From: Pseudomonadota bacterium
GTDB taxonomy: Bacteria; Pseudomonadota; Alphaproteobacteria; Rhizobiales; Devosiaceae
DNA length: 64,000 bases
Direction of reading: 5' to 3'
Assembly: GCA_023388175.1 (NCBI GenBank)
Contig: JAEWGT010000017.1
Location: 372,001-436,000, forward strand
Under the pieces are notes generated by a model. That model was given only the letters and a program-made list of their open reading frames with translations. It searched no databases and was not told the origin of the DNA. Positions 8,943-16,076 of this stretch are shown here, piece by piece (position 1 is the first letter of the stretch; each line of letters opens with the position of its first letter). The position numbers and the translations under genes are program-made.

Positions 8943-9296
8943 ATGAAATTCATCACCATGGTCAGGACGCTCAACCCGGATGTGGCGATCAACCCGCCGC
9001 CCGCATTGATGGGCGCCATCGTCCAGCTCGGCATGGAGGCCGGCGCGCGCATGACTGAAACCGGCGGCATGGCTCTTGCAGGCACCGTCACCACAAGAAA
9101 AGGCACGCTCACCACCGATGGTCCCTTCGCCGAGGCCAAGGAACTGGTCGGCGGCTACGCCATCTACGAACTCGACACCGAATCCGAGATTGTCGAATGG
9201 ACCCGGCGTTTTGTCGATCTCCACCGCCAGCACTGGCCCGAATGGGATGGTGAAGTCACCATCCTCCATCTCCAGCAGTTCAACATGGCGGGCTGA
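8943..9296 (+). CDS. YCII-related / DGPF-domain protein
   Basis: A 117-residue ferredoxin-like-fold protein. The TDGPFAEAKELVGGYAI segment (about residues 60-76) is the DGPF signature of the YCII-like family, small alpha-beta proteins often found beside ECF sigma factors; no sigma factor is adjacent here. The start ATG at 8943 begins MKFITMVR, typical for the family. The upstream open frame covers repeat family A and is not used. Biochemical function is unknown for most members. Confidence 0.8.
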   Translation: MKFITMVRTLNPDVAINPPPALMGAIVQLGMEAGARMTETGGMALAGTVTTRKGTLTTDGPFAEAKELVGGYAIYELDTESEIVEWTRRFVDLHRQHWPEWDGEVTILHLQQFNMAG

Positions 9297-9299
9297 CTT

Positions 9300-9644
9300 C
9301 TAGGGCTCGAAACAGGCGTGGATGTCGAGCCGCAAGGCATCCTCGTCGCTGCTGACCAGATAATCGGGCAATTGCATGGCCAGCTCTTCGGCATAGGACT
9401 GGCCGATCGCTTCCGCTTCGGCGTCGCCGAGACCCAGTCGGTCAAAGCCATTGAACGCCTTGCGATACCAGAGCCGCGCCACCGCATTGGCATTGGCCGC
9501 CTCGGGCGGATATGCGCCCATATTATCGAGCATGGTCAGCGCCGTGGCACACCACAGCGCCTCGTCGGTTTCAGCATCGATTTCCTGCGCGCAGACAGGC
9601 ATGGCCATTAACGCGGCCAGCATCAATCCATATCGCCATCCCAT
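9300..9644 (-). CDS. Hypothetical secreted protein, 114 aa
   Basis: Family not recognised. Residues 1-19 are a signal peptide (WRYGLMLAALMAMPVCAQ). The mature part is acidic and helical with two Cys (WCATALTML and HACFEP) that could pair in the periplasm. It is convergent with the YCII-like gene and only three bases separate the two stops. The start is an ATG with no long upstream extension. Confidence 0.6.
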   Translation of the reverse strand: MGWRYGLMLAALMAMPVCAQEIDAETDEALWCATALTMLDNMGAYPPEAANANAVARLWYRKAFNGFDRLGLGDAEAEAIGQSYAEELAMQLPDYLVSSDEDALRLDIHACFEP

Positions 9645-9778
9645 CGCGCGCCCTCCGAATTGCCCACACCATCTTCAGCCGTCCAATGGCCCCTGTCAGT
9701 CCCCTTTTCGGGGGAGCGCAAGCCCAAGGCTTTGCGCCGCCCAAGAATCGGCTAGCCTGCGCCGGGGAGCCTTTCACG

Positions 9779-10783
9779 ATGTCACCGATCATTGCCGCCC
9801 ATGACGTGGGCAAGACTTTTCGCCAGCTCAAGCGCCGCTCCGGTCTTGGCGGCGCGCTGAAAAACCTGTTTTCCCGCACCTATACAGAGATCCGCGCGGT
9901 CAACGGCATTTCCTTTGCGATAGAGCCCGGCGAGGCCGTCGGCTATCTGGGCCCCAACGGCGCCGGCAAATCGACCATGATCAAGATGATGACCGGCATC
10001 CTGACGCCCAGCGCCGGCACGCTGTCCGTGCTGGGCCGAACGCCGCATGCGAATCGCATGGTCAACGCCGCCGAGATCGGCGTAGTCTTCGGTCAGCGCA
10101 GCCAATTGTGGTGGGACCTGCCGGTACATGACAGTTTCGCGCTCAATCGCCACATCTACGACATTCCCGAAACCCGCTTCGCCGACAATCTCGCCTTCCT
10201 GACCAGCATGCTGGATATGGCCGGCTTCATTGATCGGCCAGTGCGCCAGCTCAGCCTTGGCCAGCGGATGCGCGCCGAAATCGCCCTGTCGCTGCTGCAC
10301 GATCCGAAAATCCTGTTCCTCGACGAGCCAACCATCGGCCTCGATGTCGTGGCCAAGGACGTGGTCCGCAAATTTCTCGCTCGAGTGAACAAGGAGCGCG
10401 GCACCACCATCATTCTCACCACCCATGATCTGGTGGACATCGAGGAAATCTGCCCGCGCCTCATCATGGTCGATGACGGCACGCTGCTGTTCGACGGCGA
10501 ATTGACGCAATTGCGCGCCAGCCTTGGCTCCCGTCGCCGCCTGACGCTGGAATTTGCCACCGATCCCGGCCCCATTCCGTTGTCCACCGCCTCGCTCACC
10601 AGCGATGACGGCGCCGCCAAGCACTATCTGCTCGAAGACGAAACCATATCCATCATCGACGTGCTCAACGAAGTCGGGCGCGGCCATGGCCTCAAGGACG
10701 TCAAGCTCGAAGAGCCCGATATCGAGGAGGTGATCCGCACCTTCTATCAGAACAAGGCGCGAAACGCAGGAGTCCCGGCGTGA
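9779..10783 (+). CDS. ABC-2 type exporter, ATP-binding subunit
   Basis: A 334-residue ATPase. Walker A GPNGAGKST (about residues 60-68), Q-loop VFGQRSQLWWDL, signature LSLGQRMRAE, Walker B ILFLDEPTIGLD and the switch His in TTHD are all intact. The W/D-rich Q-loop and the two single-domain permeases that follow place it in the uncharacterised ABC-2 group of COG4586/COG4587/COG3694. The true start is the ATG at 9779 (MSPIIAAHDVGKTF); the open frame upstream is non-coding. Its stop overlaps the GTG of the next gene (GTGA). The cargo is unknown. Confidence 0.9.
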   Translation: MSPIIAAHDVGKTFRQLKRRSGLGGALKNLFSRTYTEIRAVNGISFAIEPGEAVGYLGPNGAGKSTMIKMMTGILTPSAGTLSVLGRTPHANRMVNAAEIGVVFGQRSQLWWDLPVHDSFALNRHIYDIPETRFADNLAFLTSMLDMAGFIDRPVRQLSLGQRMRAEIALSLLHDPKILFLDEPTIGLDVVAKDVVRKFLARVNKERGTTIILTTHDLVDIEEICPRLIMVDDGTLLFDGELTQLRASLGSRRRLTLEFATDPGPIPLSTASLTSDDGAAKHYLLEDETISIIDVLNEVGRGHGLKDVKLEEPDIEEVIRTFYQNKARNAGVPA

Positions 10784-11577
10784 GAGCCTCGGCTTACCCC
10801 GCCTTCACCACCACCGCCTTTCTCTCCCGCCTCGCCTATCGCAACGAGGTCTGGTCGGGCCTGTTCGGCGAACTGGTCACCACCTTCGCCTATATCGCCG
10901 TCTGGACCGCCGGCTTTGCTGCCATTGGCAGCGTCGATGGCGTGACCCTGCCCGAGATGGTGACCTATGTGCTGGTTGCCGGCGCCCTGCTGAACTGGAA
11001 TGTCAGCCGCTTCGTCCGTGAAGTGGGCAGTGCGGTGCGGACAGGCGACGTCACCGTTTTCCTGCTCAAGCCGCTGCATTATCCAGCGCTGCTGCTTTCC
11101 AGCCAGCTCGGCAATTACGCCTTCGACACGCTCGCCATCACCCTGCCCGTTGCCATCATCGTGGCGCTGACCTTTGGCCTGCTGCCGCCGGCGAGCCTCG
11201 AACACGGCATACTGTTTCTCGCCTATTGGGCGGTATCCTGGCTGATGCTCTTTCTCATCGCCACCTGTGTGTCGCTTCTGGCCTTCTGGATTCTGACGGC
11301 GTTTGCGCTCGAATGGTTCCTGCGCGGCATCATGGCCCTGGCGTCCGGCGGCATCATCCCCCTCTGGTTCATGCCATCCGCCATCGCCAATATTCTGGGC
11401 TATCTGCCCTTCGCCTGGGTCAGCTATTACCCCGCCGCCGTCTATCTCGGCAAACTCGACCTTCCTGCCGCAGGCCTGCACCTGCTGATCGGGCTGGGCT
11501 GGCTCCTGGTCATGGGCACAGTTGTCTATTGGCTATGGTCGCGGGCCCGCCACCGCCTCATCGTGCAGGGAGGCTAA
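10780..11577 (+). CDS. ABC-2 family permease, first subunit
   Basis: A 265-residue membrane protein with six predicted helices, starting at a GTG that overlaps the ATPase stop. Features match the ABC-2 group with COG4587-like permeases: an N-terminal amphipathic region (FLSRLAYRNEVWSGLFGEL), the DVTVFLLKPLHYPALLL loop, and WFMPSAIANILGYLPFAWVSYYPAAVYLGKL before the last helix. It would pair with the second permease to form the exporter channel. Only three bases separate it from the next gene, so all three form one operon. Confidence 0.85.
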   Translation: MRASAYPAFTTTAFLSRLAYRNEVWSGLFGELVTTFAYIAVWTAGFAAIGSVDGVTLPEMVTYVLVAGALLNWNVSRFVREVGSAVRTGDVTVFLLKPLHYPALLLSSQLGNYAFDTLAITLPVAIIVALTFGLLPPASLEHGILFLAYWAVSWLMLFLIATCVSLLAFWILTAFALEWFLRGIMALASGGIIPLWFMPSAIANILGYLPFAWVSYYPAAVYLGKLDLPAAGLHLLIGLGWLLVMGTVVYWLWSRARHRLIVQGG

Positions 11578-11580
11578 GCG

Positions 11581-12381
11581 ATGCTCACCACACTCAGGGT
11601 TCTGCCCCATCTCGTCTCCATCCATGTCCGCACCCATATGGAATATCGCGGCGCACTATTCCTCGGCTGGTTCGCACAGGCCATCGGCTATGCCGGCACC
11701 TATGCCGCCATCGCGCTGATTATCACCCGCTTTGAGAATCTGGGCGGCTGGAGCTGGCCGCAAATGGCGCTGCTGCTGTCCATCCACCTGCTCGCCTATG
11801 CCCTCGGCGCTTCGCTCAGCTTCGTGCAATTCCGCGACATGGAAGAAAAAGTGCGGCTCGGCACCTTCGACGCCATTCTCGTCAAGCCGATCAACCCCTG
11901 GGTGTTCCTCGCCTTTTCGGGACTCAATATCGAATATGGCGGCCACATCGCGCTGGCCATCGGCCTCATGATCTGGTCGTTGAGCCACCTGACCATCGAC
12001 TGGTCCGTCGGCACCGCGCTTTATCTCGGCGCCGCCATTGTCAGCGCCGCCATGCTGACCGCCTCGATCCTGACGATCATCGGCGCAACGGCAATCGTCT
12101 GGGTGCGCTCGCGCCACCTCTTCGCCATCTATTTCGGCTTCTGGGAACTGGCGCGCTATCCGCTCAACATCTTCCCCCTGCCCCTGCAGATCCTGATGCT
12201 GACCTTCGCGCCCCTGGCCTTCCTTGCCTACATCCCCGCGGCAGTACTGCTGGGCAAACCCGTGCCGATCCTCGGCGATTTCGCTCTCCTCGCCTCGCTG
12301 CTCGCGGGTCCCGTGGCTGCCCTCATCGCGGCAAGCCACTGGCGCTGGAGTCTCGAAAATTATCAGGGCGCCGGCGGTTAG
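11581..12381 (+). CDS. ABC-2 family permease, second subunit
   Basis: A 266-residue partner permease with six helices. Diagnostic pieces are the early MEYRGALFLGWFAQ helix, the GTFDAILVKPINPWVFL loop, and FGFWELARYPLNIFP, followed by FLAYIPAAVLLGK before the last helix. It is the COG3694-like half of a two-permease ABC-2 exporter. The role is unknown; related systems are often annotated as daunorubicin-type, which should not be taken as a substrate. Confidence 0.85.
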   Translation: MLTTLRVLPHLVSIHVRTHMEYRGALFLGWFAQAIGYAGTYAAIALIITRFENLGGWSWPQMALLLSIHLLAYALGASLSFVQFRDMEEKVRLGTFDAILVKPINPWVFLAFSGLNIEYGGHIALAIGLMIWSLSHLTIDWSVGTALYLGAAIVSAAMLTASILTIIGATAIVWVRSRHLFAIYFGFWELARYPLNIFPLPLQILMLTFAPLAFLAYIPAAVLLGKPVPILGDFALLASLLAGPVAALIAASHWRWSLENYQGAGG

Positions 12382-12466
12382 CGCCATAATGTGATCGGCC
12401 GAGACGGGCGCAGGCAGCAACCTACAGCCGCCAGTCTCCATTGTGGCACCAGCAATGGAGCCCATC

Positions 12467-12970
12467 ATGACCCAAGAGAACAACAACGTCCTCCCGCCCG
12501 ATGAAGCCATCGACCGCATCTGGGAGCTGGCCGAAAAGATCGACATCTGCATGTTCACCACCTGGGATGGCGAACAGCAGCGCAGCCGGCCCATGTCTGC
12601 CCGCATTCGCCGCGAGGAAAACGCCATCTACTTCCTCACCGATCTCGAAGGTCACAAGCTGACCGAGATCGAACGCTATCCCCACGTCTCCCTCGCCTGG
12701 GCCGATAATGGCGGCCACAAATATGTGGTGATCGCCGGAGAGGCCGAGGTTTCCAACGACCGCGCCATGATCGCAGAACTCTGGAGCGATTTCGACAAGG
12801 CCTGGTGGGACGACGCCAGCGATCCGCAGATTCGCCTCCTCAAGGTGACACCGGACGATGGCCAGCTCTGGGACAGTCCAAATGCCCTCGTCGCCGGCGC
12901 AAAAATGCTCATCGCCGCCGCCACTGGCGCCAAACCCGAAATGGGCGACACGGCCAAGGTCCAGCTTTAG
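12467..12970 (+). CDS. Pyridoxamine-5'-phosphate-oxidase-fold protein (general stress protein 26 type)
   Basis: A 167-residue split-barrel FMN-binding protein. MFTTWDGEQQRSRPMSARIRREENAIYFLTD (about residues 29-60) and LAWADNGGHKYVVIAGEAEV match general stress protein 26-like proteins rather than PdxH itself. The Trp-rich FDKAWWDDASDPQIRLLKV block is typical too. The ATG at 12467 has GGAG at a good distance; an earlier ATG at 12455 is possible. A flavin-dependent redox role is likely, but the substrate is unknown. Confidence 0.8.
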   Translation: MTQENNNVLPPDEAIDRIWELAEKIDICMFTTWDGEQQRSRPMSARIRREENAIYFLTDLEGHKLTEIERYPHVSLAWADNGGHKYVVIAGEAEVSNDRAMIAELWSDFDKAWWDDASDPQIRLLKVTPDDGQLWDSPNALVAGAKMLIAAATGAKPEMGDTAKVQL

Positions 12971-13070
12971 GGGCAAAGGCCCGCCTCACCCACGGCGCAA
13001 CACCTCCTCATCAACGCGGAGGATGGGAGGGGTGAAAGGGCCCGGTTCACGGAAGCGCTTCGGCGCTTTC

Positions 13071-13110
13071 GCCCCCTCCCCCTTGAGGGGAGGGCCGGGG
13101 TGGGGGTTCT
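13071..13110. repeat. Intergenic repeat family A, copy 2
   Basis: Matches the copy at 8791-8830 at 36 of 40 positions, in the same orientation. It lies between the stress-protein gene and the aroG leader. Confidence 0.75.
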
Positions 13111-13193
13111 GCAGTTCTCACGAAAACTGCATGCGCGAAAAGACCCCTCAATAGCCGGACACCTTATATGTGACCCCCTCCTAAAGTCGGGAC

Positions 13194-13222
13194 TCGACAA
13201 GCGCAAAACGGCGCGCTAGCTT
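13194..13222 (+). promoter_or_regulatory. Candidate promoter of the aroG leader
   Basis: TCGACA (13194-13199), a 17-base spacer, and TAGCTT (13217-13222). Transcription would start a few bases before the leader ATG at 13230, so the leader mRNA may have almost no 5' UTR, as is known for trpL of Sinorhizobium. This is inferred from sequence only. Confidence 0.4.
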
Positions 13223-13229
13223 CCCGGCC

Positions 13230-13304
13230 ATGATCAACGCTGCCACCTTTTATTGGTACTTTAGCTATCCGCTCCCGGCGGAGGCTATTGCGCGCGCGTC
13301 CTGA
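13230..13304 (+). CDS. Aromatic-amino-acid leader peptide of aroG, 24 aa
   Basis: The peptide is MINAATFYWYFSYPLPAEAI plus ARAS. Six of seven residues at positions 7-13 are aromatic (F, Y, W, Y, F, S, Y), covering all three end products of the aromatic pathway. It lies 96 bases before the DAHP synthase start and is followed by a terminator hairpin, the layout of a ribosome-mediated attenuator. Scarcity of charged Phe-, Tyr- or Trp-tRNA should stall the ribosome over 13248-13268. No Shine-Dalgarno is evident; translation may be leaderless. Confidence 0.8.
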   Translation: MINAATFYWYFSYPLPAEAIARAS

Positions 13305-13340
13305 TCCCTAAGACCAGACCCAAATCGCAAGCCAGCCGCC
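13277..13340 (+). promoter_or_regulatory. Antiterminator pairing of the aroG attenuator
   Basis: GGCGG (13277-13281) can pair with CCGCC (13336-13340), and GGCT (13283-13286) with AGCC (13330-13333). The 3' partner is the same CCGCC that forms the left arm of the terminator, so the two structures exclude each other. The 5' arm begins only eight bases after the last Tyr codon. A ribosome stalled on the aromatic codons would probably leave it free; one that reads on would cover it. Confidence 0.6.
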
Positions 13341-13362
13341 CGACTTTCGAGGCGGCTTTTTT
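13334..13362 (+). terminator. Attenuator terminator before aroG
   Basis: AGCCGCC (13334-13340), loop CGACTTTCGA, GGCGGCT (13351-13357), merging into a six-base T run. It sits between the aromatic leader peptide and aroG, so it would stop transcription when aromatic amino acids are plentiful. Confidence 0.85.
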
Positions 13363-13400
13363 CTTGGCCCCTCGCGTCAAAATCCCGAGAGACCACGAAA

Positions 13401-14474
13401 ATGCTCAAATCCACCGACGATCTTCGCATCACCGAAATCAAGCCGCTGACCACCCCGATCGAGGTCATGCGCCAGCATCCGCGCACCGATGCTGCAACGC
13501 GCACCGTGCTGGCCGCTCGTCACGCCGTCCATAATATCCTCGCCGGCCAGGATGATCGCCTCACCGTCGTCGTCGGCCCCTGCTCCATCCACGACCCCAA
13601 GGCGGCCATGGACTACGCCCGCCGCCTCGTGGCCCTGCGCGAGGAGTTGAGCGGCAATCTGGAAATCATCATGCGCGTTTATTTCGAAAAGCCGCGCACC
13701 ACGGTCGGCTGGAAGGGCCTGATCAACGATCCCGATCTCGATGGCAGCTTCAACATCACGCAGGGCCTCCATATCGCCCGCGCCCTGCTGCTCGATATCA
13801 ACAATCTCGGCATGCCCGCCGCCGCCGAATTTCTGGACATGACCACCCCGCAATATATTGCCGACCTCGTCTCCTGGGCCGCCATCGGCGCGCGCACCAC
13901 CGAGAGCCAGATTCACCGCGAACTGGCCTCCGGTCTCTCCTGCCCGGTCGGCTTCAAGAATGGCACGGACGGCAATGTGAAAATCGCCTTCGACGCCGTG
14001 CTCTCCGCCGCCCATCCGCACCATTTCCTCGCCGTCACCAAAGACGGGCGCTCGGCCATTGCCGCCACTACCGGCAATGAAGACGGCCACATCATCCTGC
14101 GCGGCGGCAAGACCACCAATTACGATGCGGCCAGCGTCGATGCGGCAGCACAGGTCGCGATCAAGGCTGGCCTCAACCCCGCCATCATGATCGATGCCAG
14201 CCACGCCAATTCGTCCAAAAACCCGGAAAACCAGCCGCTCGTTCTGGCCGACATCGGCACCCAGCTGGCCAATGGCGACAAGCGCATCATCGGCGTCATG
14301 GTCGAATCCAATCTCGTCGCCGGCCGCCAGGACCTCGTCCCCGGACAGGTTCTTGTCTATGGCCAGTCCATCACTGATGGCTGCATTGACTGGGGCACCA
14401 CCGTAACCGCCCTTACCGCTCTGGCAGAAGCGGTCGAAAAGCGCCGGAAGGTCAACAATCAGGCCGTTGCGTGA
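13401..14474 (+). CDS. aroG: 3-deoxy-7-phosphoheptulonate (DAHP) synthase, class I
   Basis: A 357-residue type I DAHP synthase. It condenses phosphoenolpyruvate and erythrose-4-phosphate, the first step of the shikimate pathway. VVVGPCSIHDP (about residues 54-64) carries the metal-binding Cys and PEP-site residues; MRVYFEKPRTTVGWKGLINDP, GARTTESQIHRELASGLS, VGFKNGTDG and DASHANSSKNP are the standard conserved blocks. The family is normally feedback-inhibited by Phe, Tyr or Trp; which one applies here cannot be judged. Expression is probably attenuated through the leader just upstream. Paralogs AroF and AroH have the same fold, so the letter is a convention. Confidence 0.93.
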   Translation: MLKSTDDLRITEIKPLTTPIEVMRQHPRTDAATRTVLAARHAVHNILAGQDDRLTVVVGPCSIHDPKAAMDYARRLVALREELSGNLEIIMRVYFEKPRTTVGWKGLINDPDLDGSFNITQGLHIARALLLDINNLGMPAAAEFLDMTTPQYIADLVSWAAIGARTTESQIHRELASGLSCPVGFKNGTDGNVKIAFDAVLSAAHPHHFLAVTKDGRSAIAATTGNEDGHIILRGGKTTNYDAASVDAAAQVAIKAGLNPAIMIDASHANSSKNPENQPLVLADIGTQLANGDKRIIGVMVESNLVAGRQDLVPGQVLVYGQSITDGCIDWGTTVTALTALAEAVEKRRKVNNQAVA

Positions 14475-14490
14475 TCGACCAGCAAGCACC

Positions 14491-14641
14491 GTCTCTCCCT
14501 TCTCCCCTTGTGGGAGAAGGTGCCCGAAGGGCGGATGAGGGGCTGCGATTGAGTTGCAAGCACTGCATGCGCCGGCAGCCCCCTCACCCGTCTCGGCCTT
14601 AGGCCGATCCACCCTCTCCCACAAGGGGAGAGGGAAAGAGG
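14491..14641. repeat. Long imperfect inverted repeat between aroG and pgsA
   Basis: The left half (14493-14543) contains CTCCCCTTGTGGGAGAAGGTG and the right half (14575-14638) the inverse, CACCCTCTCCCACAAGGGGAG less two bases. Each arm also has its own internal palindrome. The whole can fold into a large cruciform of about 150 bases. Elements of this kind are common intergenic repeats in Hyphomicrobiales genomes; a terminator or mRNA-stability role is possible. Confidence 0.75.
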
Positions 14642-14680
14642 TCCCTTGACCCCCCGCCGCCATTCCTGTTCTCTCCGCCC

Positions 14681-15247
14681 ATGGCCAGAAACCCGCTCAC
14701 CCTCGTCCCCAATATCATCACCATCGCCCGCATTCTGGCGATCATTCCGATCGCCTGGCTCGTGATGGATGGCGACATCACCCTGCGCATCATCGCGCTC
14801 GTGCTCTATGTGGTTGCGGCAGCAAGCGACTGGCTCGACGGTTTCCTCGCCCGTGCCTGGAACCAGTATTCCGACCTCGGACGCATGCTCGACCCCATCG
14901 CCGACAAACTGCTCGTGGGCATCCTCATCACGGCCCTGGCCTGGGACGGCAGCCTCTCCGGCTGGGACATGATTCCGGCCTGCGCCATCCTGTTCCGGGA
15001 GTTCTTCATCCCCGGCCTGCGCGAATTTCTCGGCAACAAAGCCATCGTCCTGCCCGTCAGCCAGCTCGCCAAGTGGAAGACCACCATCCAGCTTGTGGCC
15101 CTCGCCGTGATCCTGCTCGAACGCATCATCCCCGGCCTGGGCCTTTTCTCCGACATCCTGCTCTGGGCGGCGGGCATCATCACGCTCTGGACCGGCTGGG
15201 TCTATCTGCGCGCCTCCTGGCCGCATCTGTCCGGCATCGGCAAATGA
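14681..15247 (+). CDS. pgsA: CDP-diacylglycerol--glycerol-3-phosphate 3-phosphatidyltransferase
   Basis: A 188-residue integral membrane enzyme that makes phosphatidylglycerol phosphate from CDP-diacylglycerol. The CDP-alcohol phosphatidyltransferase motif D-G-x2-A-R-x8-G-x3-D-x3-D is intact: DWLDGFLARAW then DLGRMLDPIADK at about residues 49-72. Four to six hydrophobic helices follow. NPLTLVPNIITIARI is the usual N-terminus. The stop overlaps the moaD start (ATGA). Confidence 0.94.
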   Translation: MARNPLTLVPNIITIARILAIIPIAWLVMDGDITLRIIALVLYVVAAASDWLDGFLARAWNQYSDLGRMLDPIADKLLVGILITALAWDGSLSGWDMIPACAILFREFFIPGLREFLGNKAIVLPVSQLAKWKTTIQLVALAVILLERIIPGLGLFSDILLWAAGIITLWTGWVYLRASWPHLSGIGK

Positions 15248-15495
15248 AAATCCTCTATTTCGCCTGGCTGCGCGAGCGCCTCAACCGCGCCAGCGACGAG
15301 GTTTCGCCGCCCGCCAATATCGTGACGCTAACCGATCTCATCGCCTGGCTCCGCACCCAGGATGATGCGCTCGATGCGGCAATGGAAAACCCGGCTATTT
15401 TCAAGCTCTCGATCAATGCCCGCATCGTTCCCTGGGACACCCCGATTGCCGGCGCGCGCGAAATCGCCATCCTGCCCCCCATGACCGGCGGCTGA
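15244..15495 (+). CDS. moaD: Molybdopterin synthase small (sulphur-carrier) subunit
   Basis: An 83-residue ubiquitin-fold carrier. It ends in the essential Gly-Gly (LPPMTGG), which is thiocarboxylated and supplies the dithiolene sulphurs of molybdopterin. It starts MKILYFAWLRE at an ATG that overlaps the pgsA stop. One base separates it from moaE, so the two subunits are made together. Confidence 0.93.
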   Translation: MKILYFAWLRERLNRASDEVSPPANIVTLTDLIAWLRTQDDALDAAMENPAIFKLSINARIVPWDTPIAGAREIAILPPMTGG

Positions 15496-15496
15496 G

Positions 15497-15943
15497 ATGA
15501 TCCTTGTTTCGAGCCGGCCCTTCGATCCCGGCGCGCAGGCCAATCGCTTCCAGTCCAGCCACCCTGAAGCCGGCGCCATGGTCACCTTCACCGGGCTGGT
15601 CCGTTCCCAGCCGCATGACCCGATCAGCGCGCTCATCCTCGAATGCTACGAAGATCTCGCGCGCAATGAGCTCGCCAATATCCGCGACGCCGCCATTGGC
15701 AGGTTTTCTCTCACCGACGCGGCGATCATTCACCGTCATGGCCGCCTCACGCCCGGCGAAACCATCATGATGGTGGCAACCCTCGCCCCCCACCGCCAGG
15801 CCGCCTTCGACGGCGCGCAGTTCCTCATGGACTATCTCAAGACCGATGCCCCGTTCTGGAAACAGGAGGAGACGCCATCGGGCTTGCGCTGGGTAGAGGC
15901 AAAAATGGAGGACGACGCGGCAAGGGCGCGTTGGACAAAATAA
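15497..15943 (+). CDS. moaE: Molybdopterin synthase catalytic subunit
   Basis: A 148-residue MoaE. It converts precursor Z to molybdopterin with MoaD. Conserved blocks are GAMVTFTGLVR (about residues 27-37), LECYEDLARNEL, IIHRHGRLTPGETIMMV (with the RHG motif) and the Lys of DYLKTDAPFWKQEE. Length is normal. It ends the pgsA-moaD-moaE operon and is followed by a shared terminator. Confidence 0.94.
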   Translation: MILVSSRPFDPGAQANRFQSSHPEAGAMVTFTGLVRSQPHDPISALILECYEDLARNELANIRDAAIGRFSLTDAAIIHRHGRLTPGETIMMVATLAPHRQAAFDGAQFLMDYLKTDAPFWKQEETPSGLRWVEAKMEDDAARARWTK

Positions 15944-16026
15944 GGCGTCCACTCACGACGCAACGCGCTCGTCGACACTCTCCCTTGGGCCAACGGCCGG
16001 GTGATTGCCCCCTGCGAACACAAACA

Positions 16027-16056
16027 AAAGGCCGGACATTCCTGCCCGGCCTTTTC
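16027..16056. terminator. Bidirectional terminator between moaE and ilvE
   Basis: AAAAGGCCGG (16027-16036, to within one base) and CCGGCCTTTT (16046-16055) form a near-perfect stem with T runs on both strands. The genes on either side are convergent. Confidence 0.85.
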
Positions 16057-16076
16057 AAACTCAACCCAGCGAAACC

